Below are positions 15,654 through 24,176 of a stretch of DNA of 64,000 nt, piece by piece; the stretch's first letter is position 1, and each line of letters begins with the position of its first letter. The notes under the pieces are model-generated. The model ran no database searches, was not told the origin of the DNA, and saw only the letters and a program-made list of their open reading frames with translations. Position numbers and translations under genes: made by a program. Source of the DNA: Pikeienuella litoralis (lineage in GTDB: Bacteria; Pseudomonadota; Alphaproteobacteria; Rhodobacterales; Rhodobacteraceae); the NCBI RefSeq assembly GCF_037646705.1, contig NZ_JBBHER010000004.1, forward strand, positions 433,217 through 497,216, given 5' to 3'.

Positions 15654-16604
15654 TCAGGCCGCAAGCCGCTTTTTCGCCGCTTCATATTCCGCGATGAGCT
15701 TTCCGACGAGGTCCGCCGCGCCCTGCACACGGTCGATTGCGCCGATGCCCTGCCCGCATCCCCAGATATCCCGCCAGGCTTTCGTTCTGTCTGAGCCGAA
15801 GCTCATTTTCGATGGGTCGCTCTCCGGCAGGTCGTCGGGATCGAGGCCTGCGTTTTCGATGCTCTTGCGAAGATAATTTCCATGCACCCCGGTGAAGAGG
15901 TTCGAGTAGACGATATCCTCGCCGTTTCCGTCCACGATCGCCTGTTTGTACTCGTCCGAAGCGCGCGCCTCATGCGTCGCGATGAACGGTGAGCCGATAT
16001 AGGCGAGGTCCGCCCCCATCGCCTGCGCCGCGAGCACCGCGCCGCCGGTCGCGATCGCGCCCGAAAGCAGAAGCGGCCCGTCGAACCAGGAGCGGATCGA
16101 CGAGACCAGCGCGAACGGAGAGAGCCGGCCCGCATGGCCGCCCGCCCCCCAGGCGACCGCGATCAGGCCGTCCGCCCCTTTTTCAATCGCCTTTCGCGCG
16201 AACCTGTCGTTGATCACGTCATGAAGCGTGATCCCGCCGACGGAATGCATGGCCTGATTGATCTCTTCGCGCGCGCCGAGAGAGGTGATGGTGATCGGCA
16301 CACGGTATTTCATGCAGACTTCAAGATCATGCATCAGCCGGTCATTGGAGCGATGGACGATCTGATTGATCGCGAAAGGCGCCGCCGGCGTGTCCGGGTT
16401 CGCCTGATTGTGCCGGTCCAGCTCCTCGGTGATCTCCTTCAACCACGAGTCGAGCTGTTCGGCCGGCCGCGCGTTCAGGGCCGGCATCGCCCCGACGATG
16501 CCGGCCTTGCACTGCGCGATGACCAGCTTCGGGTTCGAGATGATGAAGAGCGGCGCCCCGACGATCGGCGCGCGCAGCGAATTGAAGAGCGGCGGCAACG
16601 ACAT
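15654..16604 (-). CDS. Nitronate monooxygenase (2-nitropropane dioxygenase family)
   Basis: This 316-residue FMN enzyme with a TIM-barrel oxidises nitronates such as propionate 3-nitronate. The catalytic His lies in AVAWGAGGHAGR (His157) and phosphate-binding Gly residues lie in LLLSGAIATGGAVLAAQAMGA. The start is ATG 16604 behind a perfect AAGGAG (minus strand). It faces the DUF3309 gene tail to tail with 62 bp between. The family is broad; the nitronate substrate is inferred from the family. Confidence 0.88.
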   Translation of the reverse strand: MSLPPLFNSLRAPIVGAPLFIISNPKLVIAQCKAGIVGAMPALNARPAEQLDSWLKEITEELDRHNQANPDTPAAPFAINQIVHRSNDRLMHDLEVCMKYRVPITITSLGAREEINQAMHSVGGITLHDVINDRFARKAIEKGADGLIAVAWGAGGHAGRLSPFALVSSIRSWFDGPLLLSGAIATGGAVLAAQAMGADLAYIGSPFIATHEARASDEYKQAIVDGNGEDIVYSNLFTGVHGNYLRKSIENAGLDPDDLPESDPSKMSFGSDRTKAWRDIWGCGQGIGAIDRVQGAADLVGKLIAEYEAAKKRLAA

Positions 16605-17060
16605 CAACTAACTCCTTACGTGGCAAGCACCGCCGGATCGGGCCGGTTTCACCAATTTCAGCGCTTTCCCCGGACCGGCGCCATGACGCGACGCTCGGGC
16701 GCCGTCCGCAGCGGATTGGCCGCCCTTGGAAAGGCAATGGGGTATGTTTGTCAATCCTTCCGCGCATCCGGCGGCCGGATCGGGCCCTTCATCCGCGGCG
16801 CCGCCCCATGCCGGAGACGACCCGTCCCTCTGGCGCTTTCGCGATGAAGATCAACGGGTCTCGGGCCTCTGCCGGGCCGTCCGTGACGGCTGTCACGCCA
16901 CGAGCAGCCTGAATCAAAAAAACCGCCCCGCTCTTCGAGGCGGCGTCATGTCATCGCCCGAGGCCGACGGCGGAGAAGAGCATTCGCCTCGTCCGCCGCC
17001 GGCTCCATTCCTGCTCGCGCCGACCGATGACCTTGCGGCGATCATCGATCGGCGGCGAGA
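16605..17060. other. Intergenic region between katA and nitronate monooxygenase
   Basis: No coding sequence is supported in these 456 bp. A strong minus-strand terminator for katA sits at 16916-16943. The rest probably holds the promoter of the nitronate monooxygenase gene, but no clear -35/-10 pair was recognised. Confidence 0.5.
16916..16943 (-). terminator. Intrinsic terminator for katA
   Basis: CCGCC at 16923-16927 pairs with GGCGG at 16939-16943, with two further pairs inside around a small loop. On the minus strand the stem is followed by seven T residues (16922-16916). It lies 118 bp after the katA stop, the only minus-strand gene that could feed it. Confidence 0.75.
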
Positions 17061-18515
17061 TCAGCCTTCCCTCACGCCCTTCTCGACACGCTCGCCGAGC
17101 GTCTTGTCGACGTTGCGCCAATACTCGAAGGCTCGTTTCAGGATCGGTTCCGACACGCCGCCCTTGAGGTGACCGACAATGTTGCTCACCAGCCGGTCGC
17201 GGGCGGCGTCGTCCATCACGTCGCGCACCAGAATGCCGGCCTGGCTCCAGTCGTCATCGTCCTTGCGCAAGGTGTAGGCTTTGCGCACCATATCGCCATC
17301 GGCGTACCAGAGTCCGGCGTCATCGGTGAGGGACGGATCGGCCTTCGGCCCGCCATACGAATTTGGCGCATAGACCGGGTCCGACACGTTCTCCACCCGC
17401 ATCGCGCCGTCCTTGCTGTAGCTGTGCACCGGGGATTTGGGCCGGTTGACGGGGATCTGCTTGTAATTCGCGCCGAGACGCGCGCGATGAGCGTCGGCAT
17501 AGGCGAAACTGCGGCCAAGCAGCATCTTGTCGGGGCTCAGGCCGATGCCGCGCACCAGATTGTCGGGCTCGAACGCCGCCTGCTCGATTTCCGTGTGGAA
17601 GTCGGTCGGATTCCGGTCGAGCGTCAGCTTGCCCACCTCGATCAGCGGGTAATCCGCATGCGGCCATACCTTGGTCAGGTCGAACGGATTGAGGCGGTAG
17701 GTCTTGGCCTCCTCGAACGGCATGATCTGCATGTGCAGCGTCCAGCTCGGGAAATCGCCATTCTTGATCGCGGTGAAGAGGTCGCGCCTGTGGTAGTCGG
17801 CGTCCTCGCCGGCCAGACGATCAGCCTCGGCCTGGGTCAGACATTCGATGCCCTGGTCGGTCTTGAAATGATACTTGACCCAGAACTTCTCCCCCGCCGC
17901 GTTGACCCACATGTAGGTGTGGCTGGAGAAGCCGTCCATGTGCCGCCAGGTTTTCGGAATGCCCCGATCCCCCATCAGCCATGTGACCTGGTGCGCCGAT
18001 TCCGGCGACAATGTCCAGAAATCCCACTGCATGTCGTGATCGCGCAGGCCGCTGTCGGCGCGGCGCTTCTGCGACCGGATGAAATGTTGAAACTTGAGCG
18101 GATCGCGCAGGAAAAAGACCGGCGTATTGTTGCCGACCAGATCGTAATTTCCCTCGCTGGTGTAGAATTTCAGCGAAAAACCGCGTGGATCGCGCCAGGT
18201 GTCGGGGCTGCCCCGCTCCCCGGCGACCGTGGAGAAGCGTATCAACGTGTCGGTCTTGACGCCGGGCTGAAACAGCGCCGCCCGCGTATACTTGCTGACA
18301 TCGTGGGTCACTTCAAAATGGCCGAAGGCGCCGGCGCCCTTGGCGTGCGGCTGGCGCTCCGGAATGCGCTCACGATTGAACATCGCCATCTGCTCGATCA
18401 GATAACGATCATGCAGCACGATCGGGCCATCCGCGCCGATCGTGAGTGAATGCTCATCGCTAGCGACCGGCGCCCCCGCGTCAGTCGTGGTGGGTTTGCT
18501 TGTCTGGTCTTTCAT
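17061..18515 (-). CDS. katA: Monofunctional catalase
   Basis: This 484-residue haem catalase, small-subunit clade size, removes hydrogen peroxide in the cytosol. Catalytic His57 lies in ERQPHAKGAGAFG and Asn130 in GNNTPVFF. The haem-ligand Tyr is in SFAYADAHRARLG near residue 340. The usual VVHAKG is here QPHAKG, a harmless variant. The start is the ATG at 18515 with GAGG about 9 bp upstream, since the frame opens at a TTG two codons earlier. A strong terminator follows. A 4-7-4 palindrome of AT-rich sequence about 110 bp upstream may be a peroxide regulator site. Confidence 0.95.
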   Translation of the reverse strand: MKDQTSKPTTTDAGAPVASDEHSLTIGADGPIVLHDRYLIEQMAMFNRERIPERQPHAKGAGAFGHFEVTHDVSKYTRAALFQPGVKTDTLIRFSTVAGERGSPDTWRDPRGFSLKFYTSEGNYDLVGNNTPVFFLRDPLKFQHFIRSQKRRADSGLRDHDMQWDFWTLSPESAHQVTWLMGDRGIPKTWRHMDGFSSHTYMWVNAAGEKFWVKYHFKTDQGIECLTQAEADRLAGEDADYHRRDLFTAIKNGDFPSWTLHMQIMPFEEAKTYRLNPFDLTKVWPHADYPLIEVGKLTLDRNPTDFHTEIEQAAFEPDNLVRGIGLSPDKMLLGRSFAYADAHRARLGANYKQIPVNRPKSPVHSYSKDGAMRVENVSDPVYAPNSYGGPKADPSLTDDAGLWYADGDMVRKAYTLRKDDDDWSQAGILVRDVMDDAARDRLVSNIVGHLKGGVSEPILKRAFEYWRNVDKTLGERVEKGVREG

Positions 18516-18920
18516 GATCAATCCTCATCGCTATCGCTTGCGAAGTCCGACGCCCGCTCCCGGGCTTCATCACCCGAGCCCGATCGCGCACCTGACCGGC
18601 TCGGGCGAACGTCTACCACATGAGATTCATAATTAGAATTTGGATTTTCCAATCGCTCTGATACGCGAAGATTATGAAGCGCGTCCCGAGATGCGCCCCC
18701 GTCCATTCGAGGCGTCGGTCCGAATGGGCCAATTCGGCCACGGATCCGAAGCCTGGCCGCGCTGGCGAAGCCCGAGTTGAAGCAGGTCCGGAGCGTCCCG
18801 CCCTCGGAGGTGCGGGCGCCCCCCGGGCGGGCGGCGGCGCGGTTTGACGCCGCTCAGGACGGGTTGAGCCGCCTGCCGGCGGACTCAGCCGGCGCCTCGC
18901 AAGATTCGGGCTCTCCGCAG
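18516..18920. other. Intergenic region upstream of katA
   Basis: These 405 bp contain no supported gene. The segment 18620-18680 is clearly AT-rich in a GC-rich neighbourhood and should carry the katA promoter. It includes ATTC-N7-GAAT (18625-18639), a LysR-type T-N11-A palindrome. The part from 18690 to 18920 is featureless and GC-rich. Confidence 0.45.
18625..18650 (-). promoter_or_regulatory. Possible LysR/OxyR-type box upstream of katA
   Basis: ATTC at 18625-18628, seven bases, GAAT at 18636-18639, seven bases, then TTCC at 18647-18650. The 4-7-4 spacing is that of OxyR contacts (ATAG-N7-CTAT repeats), though the bases differ. It lies about 110 bp upstream of the katA start. Only the palindrome is seen; the regulator is inferred from the target gene. 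Confidence 0.25.
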
Positions 18921-20249
18921 CTAGAAGAATGTCTTGATCGCTTCGACAATGTCGAAGCGATCGTCGATCACCGAGAGGACGCCCCATTTATCGAACGTCG
19001 TGCACGGATGCGAAATGCCGAGCTCCACGAGATCTCCGGGGCGAAGGGGGCTGTCCGGCGGGCATTTCAGATAGGCGTGCTGGTCATTCAGCATGATGAC
19101 CTCGTGGCCCTCGGGCATGTCATGCGCGGTCATCGTCGCCGCGCCGGAGGCGTATCGAAGCGGGCGAGGCAGGTGCGCATCGAAGGAGACGTCCCGCCGC
19201 CCGGCGTTGAGAAACGCGAGCCCCGGCTCCGGGCGCGACTGCACCGTCGTCCACACGGTCAGCGCCTGGCGCGGCTTCACATCCAGCGCGGCCAGCTCCG
19301 GCGAGCGTTCGAGGACCCGGGCGATCGCCTGCTTGTACATGCAGGCGTCGTGCGAGATATAGCAGCCGCTGCGCAGCACCACGCGCGACGGCTTGTCGAA
19401 GACCGGACGTTTGAGGGCCTTGGCGACGAGATCGAAAAAGGCCGAGCCTCCCGCGGTCAACAGGATTTCACGCCCGCCGAACAGGCCCGCCGCGGCGAGG
19501 GCGCTCGCCGTGTCGGTCATGAAGACGAGGAATTCGTTGACGCGGCGCTCTATCTCGCCCTGATCCGCCCCGCGGATGCTGCCTTCGAAGCCTTCGATCC
19601 CGACGAGCGCCGCCACCTGCGGCATGCGCGCCAGACGCTCGGCGATGGCGCGCGCTTCGGCTTCGGTCCGGCAGCCGGCGCGCCCGTAGGGCGACCCGAG
19701 TTCGATCAGCGCCTGGAACGGCCGATGGCCCGCGCAGCCCGCCGCGACCCGCTCCAGAAGCTCCACGCCTTCCAGCGAATCCAGAAGGAAGTAGAAGTCG
19801 AAATCAGGATCCTTGGCCTGCTCGCGGGAAATATAGCCGAGAAAGCCCGGATCGAGGATCTGATTGGCGAGGAAGATGCGCGACACGCCATAGTGGCGCG
19901 CCACCTGCACGTGATGCTGCGTGGAGAGCGTTATTCCCCAGCAGCCGTCGGCGAGCTGCTTGCGAAAGAGTTGCGGCGCCATGGTGGTCTTGCCGTGCGG
20001 GCAGAGCGACACGCCGTAATGGGAGGTCACCGCCGCGATCCAGCGACTGTTTTCCTCGATCGCGGCCCGATCGAGCACGGCAAGCGGGGTCGGCAGGTCG
20101 CGCCGCAGAAGATTCCAGCCCTGTTCGCCGATCGCCGAGAGCGGCATGTCCTCGATGGAGTCCGGCATGCCCTTGGCGCGGCTGTCCACGCGGACGTCCG
20201 GCAAGGTCGAGAAGAGCGGCGGATTGGTCTTGGCGCTTGAGTTCGGCAT
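18921..20249 (-). CDS. D-serine dehydratase/D-threonine aldolase-like PLP enzyme
   Basis: This 442-residue protein has an alanine-racemase-type barrel. PLP lysine is Lys87 in LCPHGKTTMAPQLF. The C-terminal domain holds the metal-site motif HPC in GISHPCTTFDKW, the zinc HxC pair of eukaryote-type D-serine dehydratases. Length and motifs place it in the amino-acid deaminase/aldolase group acting on D-serine, D-threonine or related 3-hydroxy amino acids. It is divergent from the universal stress genes, with about 310 bp between. The exact substrate cannot be told. Confidence 0.85.
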   Translation of the reverse strand: MPNSSAKTNPPLFSTLPDVRVDSRAKGMPDSIEDMPLSAIGEQGWNLLRRDLPTPLAVLDRAAIEENSRWIAAVTSHYGVSLCPHGKTTMAPQLFRKQLADGCWGITLSTQHHVQVARHYGVSRIFLANQILDPGFLGYISREQAKDPDFDFYFLLDSLEGVELLERVAAGCAGHRPFQALIELGSPYGRAGCRTEAEARAIAERLARMPQVAALVGIEGFEGSIRGADQGEIERRVNEFLVFMTDTASALAAAGLFGGREILLTAGGSAFFDLVAKALKRPVFDKPSRVVLRSGCYISHDACMYKQAIARVLERSPELAALDVKPRQALTVWTTVQSRPEPGLAFLNAGRRDVSFDAHLPRPLRYASGAATMTAHDMPEGHEVIMLNDQHAYLKCPPDSPLRPGDLVELGISHPCTTFDKWGVLSVIDDRFDIVEAIKTFF

Positions 20250-20563
20250 GAGAGCACTCCGTAGTGTGGGCTGATCTTCTTCAGCATCCAGGCGTCTGGA
20301 AGCGAGCCATCTCGCTGGTTTGGAATTTCAGGTCGGGACAAGTGTACCCGCACTCTCGGCTGACCGAGAGCCGAATAGCAATCCTTCTTCGCGTCGTCGC
20401 ACCGGCCATGACGCCGGCGATCCGGGCGCCGGGCGCGATGCTGAACGGATGTGGGAGGCCCGCCCCCGTTGCGATCGGTCGCAGGCGCGCGGGTGTCTGT
20501 GGCGGCGCTCATCGCCTATATTGATCTGACATTGACCCAGAAGCTTCAGGAGAGCGTTCAGTC
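20250..20563. other. Divergent intergenic region between the D-serine dehydratase-like and usp genes
   Basis: This 314-bp region drives two divergent genes. No gene is supported inside. An AT-rich patch, ATATTGATCTGACATTGA near 20518-20535, lies about 30 bp before the usp start and may be the -10 area. The patch recalls an FNR half-site but lacks the second half. Confidence 0.4.
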
Positions 20564-21403
20564 ATGCCAATCAAGACCATCCTCGTATCGATGAACGACC
20601 CGGAATCGGCGAAGCAGACGCTCCACACCGCGGTGGATGTCGCCCGGCGCCACGGGGCGCATCTGATCGGCCTGCATGTCGCGGGGGATATCGCCGTCTA
20701 CACCGGCTATCCGGGGATGGCCGCGCTCCCGGATCTGAGCGTGGTGTTCGAGGAGCGGGAAAAGCGCGCCGAGGAGATCGCCGCGGTTTTCAGGGCCGCC
20801 ACGGAGGGCGAGGATTTCGTGAGCGAATGGCGATACGACGACAATCGGTTCTCGAGCGCCTCCGACGCGGTCCTCGAACAATGCCGCGCCGCCGATCTGG
20901 TGATCATGGGGCAGGAGCGCCCCGACGCGCAGAGCGGGCCGCGCGCGCTGATCCTCGAGCGCACGATCCGGAAGAGCGGCAGGCCGGTGCTCGTCATTCC
21001 TTACGCCGGCGTGTTCGAAGGGCTCTCCAGCAAGGCCCTGATCGGATGGAGCCCGACGCGGGAGGCCGCCCGCGCGGCGCATGACGCGCTTCCGCTCTTC
21101 GCGCCGGGATGCGAAGCGGTGATCGTGACCGCCCGGTCCAAGGAAGCGAAAAGCGCGGCGACGGCCACCGCCAAGGAGCTCGCCCAGGCCTACGCCCGCC
21201 ACGGGGTGAAGGCGGAGTTCGTCGAGCGCGTCGCGGAGGATGTCGCGGTCGGCGACATCCTGCTCAACGAGGCGTTCGAGCGCGGCGTCGACCTCATCGT
21301 CACCGGCGCCTTCGGCCATTCGAGGCTCTATGACTTCGTGATCGGCGCCGCCACGACCAGGTTGCTCGAAAGCATGACGGCGCCGGTTCTTTTCTCGTCC
21401 TGA
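20564..21403 (+). CDS. Universal stress protein, tandem UspA domains
   Basis: This 279-residue protein has two UspA folds (about 1-145 and 155-279). The C-terminal domain has TGAFGHSRLYDFVIGAATT, close to the G-2x-G-9x-G ATP-binding signature with Ala in place of the usual Ser/Thr after the last Gly. The N-terminal domain has VIMGQERPDAQ and is probably non-binding. Tandem-domain Usp proteins act in stress and growth arrest. A second, single-domain usp gene follows after 25 bp. Confidence 0.9.
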   Translation: MPIKTILVSMNDPESAKQTLHTAVDVARRHGAHLIGLHVAGDIAVYTGYPGMAALPDLSVVFEEREKRAEEIAAVFRAATEGEDFVSEWRYDDNRFSSASDAVLEQCRAADLVIMGQERPDAQSGPRALILERTIRKSGRPVLVIPYAGVFEGLSSKALIGWSPTREAARAAHDALPLFAPGCEAVIVTARSKEAKSAATATAKELAQAYARHGVKAEFVERVAEDVAVGDILLNEAFERGVDLIVTGAFGHSRLYDFVIGAATTRLLESMTAPVLFSS

Positions 21404-21428
21404 CTTCATTTTCAACGGAGACCACGCA

Positions 21429-21839
21429 ATGTATCCTCACATTCTCGTCCCGATCGCCTATGGAAGCGCCGAAAAAGGCGCGGCCGCGCTCAAAGTGGCC
21501 GACAGGCTCCTCGATGACGGCGGGCGGGTCACGCTCCTGCATGTTCAGGAGACCGTCCCGAGCTATGTCGAGAACTATGTTCCCGCCGATGTTCTTGAAA
21601 AGAACAGGAAGGCCGTGGAGGCCGAACTCGGCGCGCTCGCGCTCCAATCGAAGCAGACCGTGGAGACCGCCATCGTCGCGGGGAGCGTCTCGCACACGAT
21701 CGTCGAATACGCCGAAAATCATAAGGTCGACTGCATCGTCATCGCGTCGCATCGCCCTGAAATCGCGGACTACCTTCTCGGCTCCACCGCCGCATGGGTC
21801 GCGCGGCATGCGAGCTGCGCCGTTCACATCCTGAGGTGA
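21429..21839 (+). CDS. Universal stress protein, single UspA domain
   Basis: This 136-residue UspA protein starts YPHILVPIAYGSAEKGAAAL, with the acidic ATP-pocket strand altered. The C-terminal loop ASHRPEIADYLLGSTAAWVAR resembles the G-9x-GS phosphate loop in a reduced form (S-H-R-P..LLGSTA), so nucleotide binding is likely. It is co-transcribed with the tandem usp gene (25 bp gap, AACGGAGACC ribosome site). It ends in a GC-rich hairpin region. Confidence 0.88.
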   Translation: MYPHILVPIAYGSAEKGAAALKVADRLLDDGGRVTLLHVQETVPSYVENYVPADVLEKNRKAVEAELGALALQSKQTVETAIVAGSVSHTIVEYAENHKVDCIVIASHRPEIADYLLGSTAAWVARHASCAVHILR

Positions 21840-21850
21840 GAGGCGCGGGC

Positions 21851-21867
21851 GGGGGGCGGCGCCCCCC
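21851..21867 (+). terminator. GC hairpin after the usp operon
   Basis: Six G (21851-21856) can pair with six C (21862-21867) around a 5-base loop, 12 bp after the usp stop. No T-run follows, so it may be a rho-dependent or weak terminator. Confidence 0.4.
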
Positions 21868-21895
21868 CCCCGGCCGGGTCGGCGCGGCGGGGGCG

Positions 21896-21931
21896 ATATC
21901 GCGCGTTATCGCGCGTTATCGCACGCGATAA
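21896..21931. repeat. Phased heptamer repeats with inverted copy
   Basis: The heptamer (A/T)TATCGC begins at 21896, 21906 and 21916, exactly 10 bp apart, and its inverted copy GCGATAA lies at 21925-21931. The last direct copy and the inverted copy form a palindrome around AC. It sits between convergent genes, next to an AT-rich stretch (21940-22070). A protein binding array on one face of the helix is the simplest reading; no known box was recognised. Confidence 0.7.
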
Positions 21932-22049
21932 GGGGGTCAACCTATTGCAATATATAGATAATCCAAAAGTCGAGATTTGAGGCCCCGCTTGACGCTCGCG
22001 GGCGTTAAGTTCACTCATCACATTAAGAATTACATATTATCTATTGATT

Positions 22050-23105
22050 CTACTTGTATAATTCGATTATATCCGCCGCCATGCGCTCCGCGGCGGCCAG
22101 AGCCCCTTCCATGTAGCCGCCCATCTCGGGCGCCGTTTCGGTCGAGGCGAACTGAAGCCTTCCATTCCAGAGCCCCGGACGCGCGAAGGGCGCGGCGTAA
22201 TCGGGATGCGCCGCCGGTGGGATGAAGTCCTGCTCCGTCGCGGTTTCCGGCTCGAAGGCCCAGTCCTGAAGCGCGGTTTGAGTCGGCGCGCCGGCGGCCG
22301 CGCCGAAGATGCGGGCGAGTTGCGCCAGCGCCGCCGCCTCGATCTCATCGGCGCGATGCGCGCGATGCGCGGGCGCCGGCCCCAGAAAGCCGAAAAGCGC
22401 GGCGGGCGCGCCATCCGGCCCCGACGCGTCGTGGATCTCCACCAGCGGGCCGCGCCGGCTCATCGCGTCGCCGGAAAGCCCCGAGGCGCGCCAGAACGGA
22501 GCGTCATAGACCGCGACGAATTTCGCGTGTCCGGCCATCCAGGTCGGTATGCGCTCAAGGCGGCCGATCTGCTCCGGGGCGAGGGCCGGGCGGAACGTCA
22601 CCTTCGCCGCGACGCGCGGCGGCAGCGCGAGCACAATGCGCCGCGCGCGCCATGCCCGCCCGTCCGCCAGATGGACCCCGCCCGCGCTGTCGAGCGCGGA
22701 GACGCGCGCGCCGCGGTGGAGGCGGCTCCCGGGAAGGCCCGCGACCAGAGCGTCGACAAGCCGGACGACCCCGCCCGCGATGCGGATCGACCCCGCCATC
22801 GAGGCGAAGCCCACGCCGCGATGCGCCCGGCCGGCCTCATCCTCAAAGGAGAGGTCTCCCTCCGCGTATTGCGGAAACCCGGACAGATCGAGGGCCGCGA
22901 GAAGCGCCGCCATCCGCGGCTGTCCCGGCCAGAACCAGGACGGGCCGAGATCCACCGGGCCGGACGGAGTCTCCAGCGCGGCGATCCGCCCGCCGAAGCG
23001 GCCGCGCGCCTCCAGAAGCTGAAAATCCACGCCCGATCGATCGAGCCGGCGCGCAAGCGCCAGGCCGGAGAGCCCGCCGCCGACGATCGCGACCTCCGTC
23101 TCCAT
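22050..23105 (-). CDS. FAD-dependent amine oxidase family protein
   Basis: This protein of about 351 residues starts METEVAIVGGGLSGLALARRL, a Rossmann FAD motif, followed by the second motif LLEARGRFGGRIAA. C-terminal FAD contact is GGYMEGALAAAERMAADI. The family includes monoamine and polyamine oxidases; no substrate can be told. The start is put at ATG 23105; an in-frame ATG at 23126 is equally possible. The last codons (ATA ATC GAA TTA TAC) are AT-rich and unlike the rest of the gene, which joins an AT-rich intergenic stretch. A cupin gene lies 62 bp upstream. Confidence 0.82.
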   Translation of the reverse strand: METEVAIVGGGLSGLALARRLDRSGVDFQLLEARGRFGGRIAALETPSGPVDLGPSWFWPGQPRMAALLAALDLSGFPQYAEGDLSFEDEAGRAHRGVGFASMAGSIRIAGGVVRLVDALVAGLPGSRLHRGARVSALDSAGGVHLADGRAWRARRIVLALPPRVAAKVTFRPALAPEQIGRLERIPTWMAGHAKFVAVYDAPFWRASGLSGDAMSRRGPLVEIHDASGPDGAPAALFGFLGPAPAHRAHRADEIEAAALAQLARIFGAAAGAPTQTALQDWAFEPETATEQDFIPPAAHPDYAAPFARPGLWNGRLQFASTETAPEMGGYMEGALAAAERMAADIIELYK

Positions 23106-23167
23106 CGGACCGTCTTCACCCGGCATGGGACCGCGCCGCCGGTGTCGCGCGGCGCCGCTGCGGCGCG

Positions 23168-23836
23168 TCAGGCATCCGGGGCGGCCACGAAACGGAGATG
23201 CCCGGTCTTCATCCACAGCGTCGCCCCGTCAGCGCCCGCCGCCGCCGCGAGCGGGCGCCCCTCCGGCAGGCGGAGCCAGGAGCCCGGCCGCAACCCGTCG
23301 CCGCCTTCCGTCAGGCCGCCGCTCAGCACCAGAAGCTCAACGCCGCCCGGCGCGTCGACATGGAGAGAGGCGCCGGCGGCGACATCGAGATAGCTGACGG
23401 TTTCGCGCGCGTCCCTGTGCAGCTCCGCGCGCCTGACCCCCTCGCCCGCGGCGCTCAGGCCGTCGGTCATGGTCTTCCGGAACTGGTCGCGGTCGGCGGG
23501 GTCGAACTGCCAGAGCTTGACGAAGATCGTGCAGCCCGCGTCCGAGCGGGGCGTGTGCCGCGTGGTCGGCGGATTGCGCACATAGGTTCCGGCCGGATAA
23601 TCGCCGCGCTCATCCTGAAACACGCCCTCCAGCACGACGAATTCCTCGCCGCCGCCATGGGTGTGCGGGGAAAAGCTGTGGCCCGGCGCGAAGCGCACGA
23701 TCGTCGTGGCCCGCGCGACCTCGCCGCCGATCCGATCCAGCATCCGGCGCTCCACGCCGGCGGAGGGAGAGGCGCGCCATGGCGTCTCGTCCGAATGCAC
23801 CAGGACACGCTGCGAAAAATCCGAATTGACGTCCAT
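23168..23836 (-). CDS. Cupin-domain protein (ChrR-cupin-like)
   Basis: This 222-residue protein has a clear first cupin, HTHGGGEEFVVLEGVFQDERGDYPAGTYVRNPP (about 58-91), with the His pair and Glu that bind metal. A second, weaker cupin fills residues 145-215 (GGVELLVLSGGL). The first domain resembles the ChrR cupin used by anti-sigma factors and cupin oxygenases, but the zinc-binding anti-sigma domain is missing. It precedes the amine oxidase by about 60 bp and is probably its operon partner. Confidence 0.82.
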   Translation of the reverse strand: MDVNSDFSQRVLVHSDETPWRASPSAGVERRMLDRIGGEVARATTIVRFAPGHSFSPHTHGGGEEFVVLEGVFQDERGDYPAGTYVRNPPTTRHTPRSDAGCTIFVKLWQFDPADRDQFRKTMTDGLSAAGEGVRRAELHRDARETVSYLDVAAGASLHVDAPGGVELLVLSGGLTEGGDGLRPGSWLRLPEGRPLAAAAGADGATLWMKTGHLRFVAAPDA

Positions 23837-24176
23837 GCCGTCCGCTCCCTATCCTGCCTGCGGCCGCCGACCCGCGCCCGATCCGCAGAGTTGACCGATA
23901 ATCGCACGCTCCGGCGAGGCCAACTCGAAACGGGTCGAACGGCGTCAAGGGTTTGTGATTCACGCCCCCATCGCGAGGAGCGACGAAGGCGAAAGCGATG
24001 AGACGGCGCCGCCCGGCGCCTGTATGCGCCCGGGGCCGCGCGCCATGCAAGCGGCGCGGCGAAGCGCGAGCGCGCCGACCAGAAACGCCATGAAGCCCGG
24101 CGCGGCCATGGCGCCCCCCGGCCCGGATGGGCCTCTTCGGCGCGAGACGGTCCTCGCCCGCTCAAAGGAAACCGAC
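23837..24176. other. Divergent intergenic region, cupin and acyl-CoA dehydrogenase
   Basis: Between the cupin and the acyl-CoA dehydrogenase the frame stays open upstream of 24177, but that stretch is GC-rich, has no ribosome site and does not look like protein. A TTGACC at 23893 followed by GATAAT is too close for a -35/-10 pair. I see no other element. Confidence 0.4.

Noticed and set aside
20518..20535. FNR/FixK-like site before the usp gene
   Set aside because: TTGAT is present but the second half reads CATTGA where ATCAA is needed; spacing and bases do not fit the palindrome.
21840..22049. Origin of replication or iteron array
   Set aside because: The repeats are 7-mers at 10 bp with no DnaA box (TTATNCACA) and no replication gene nearby; an origin call is unsupported.
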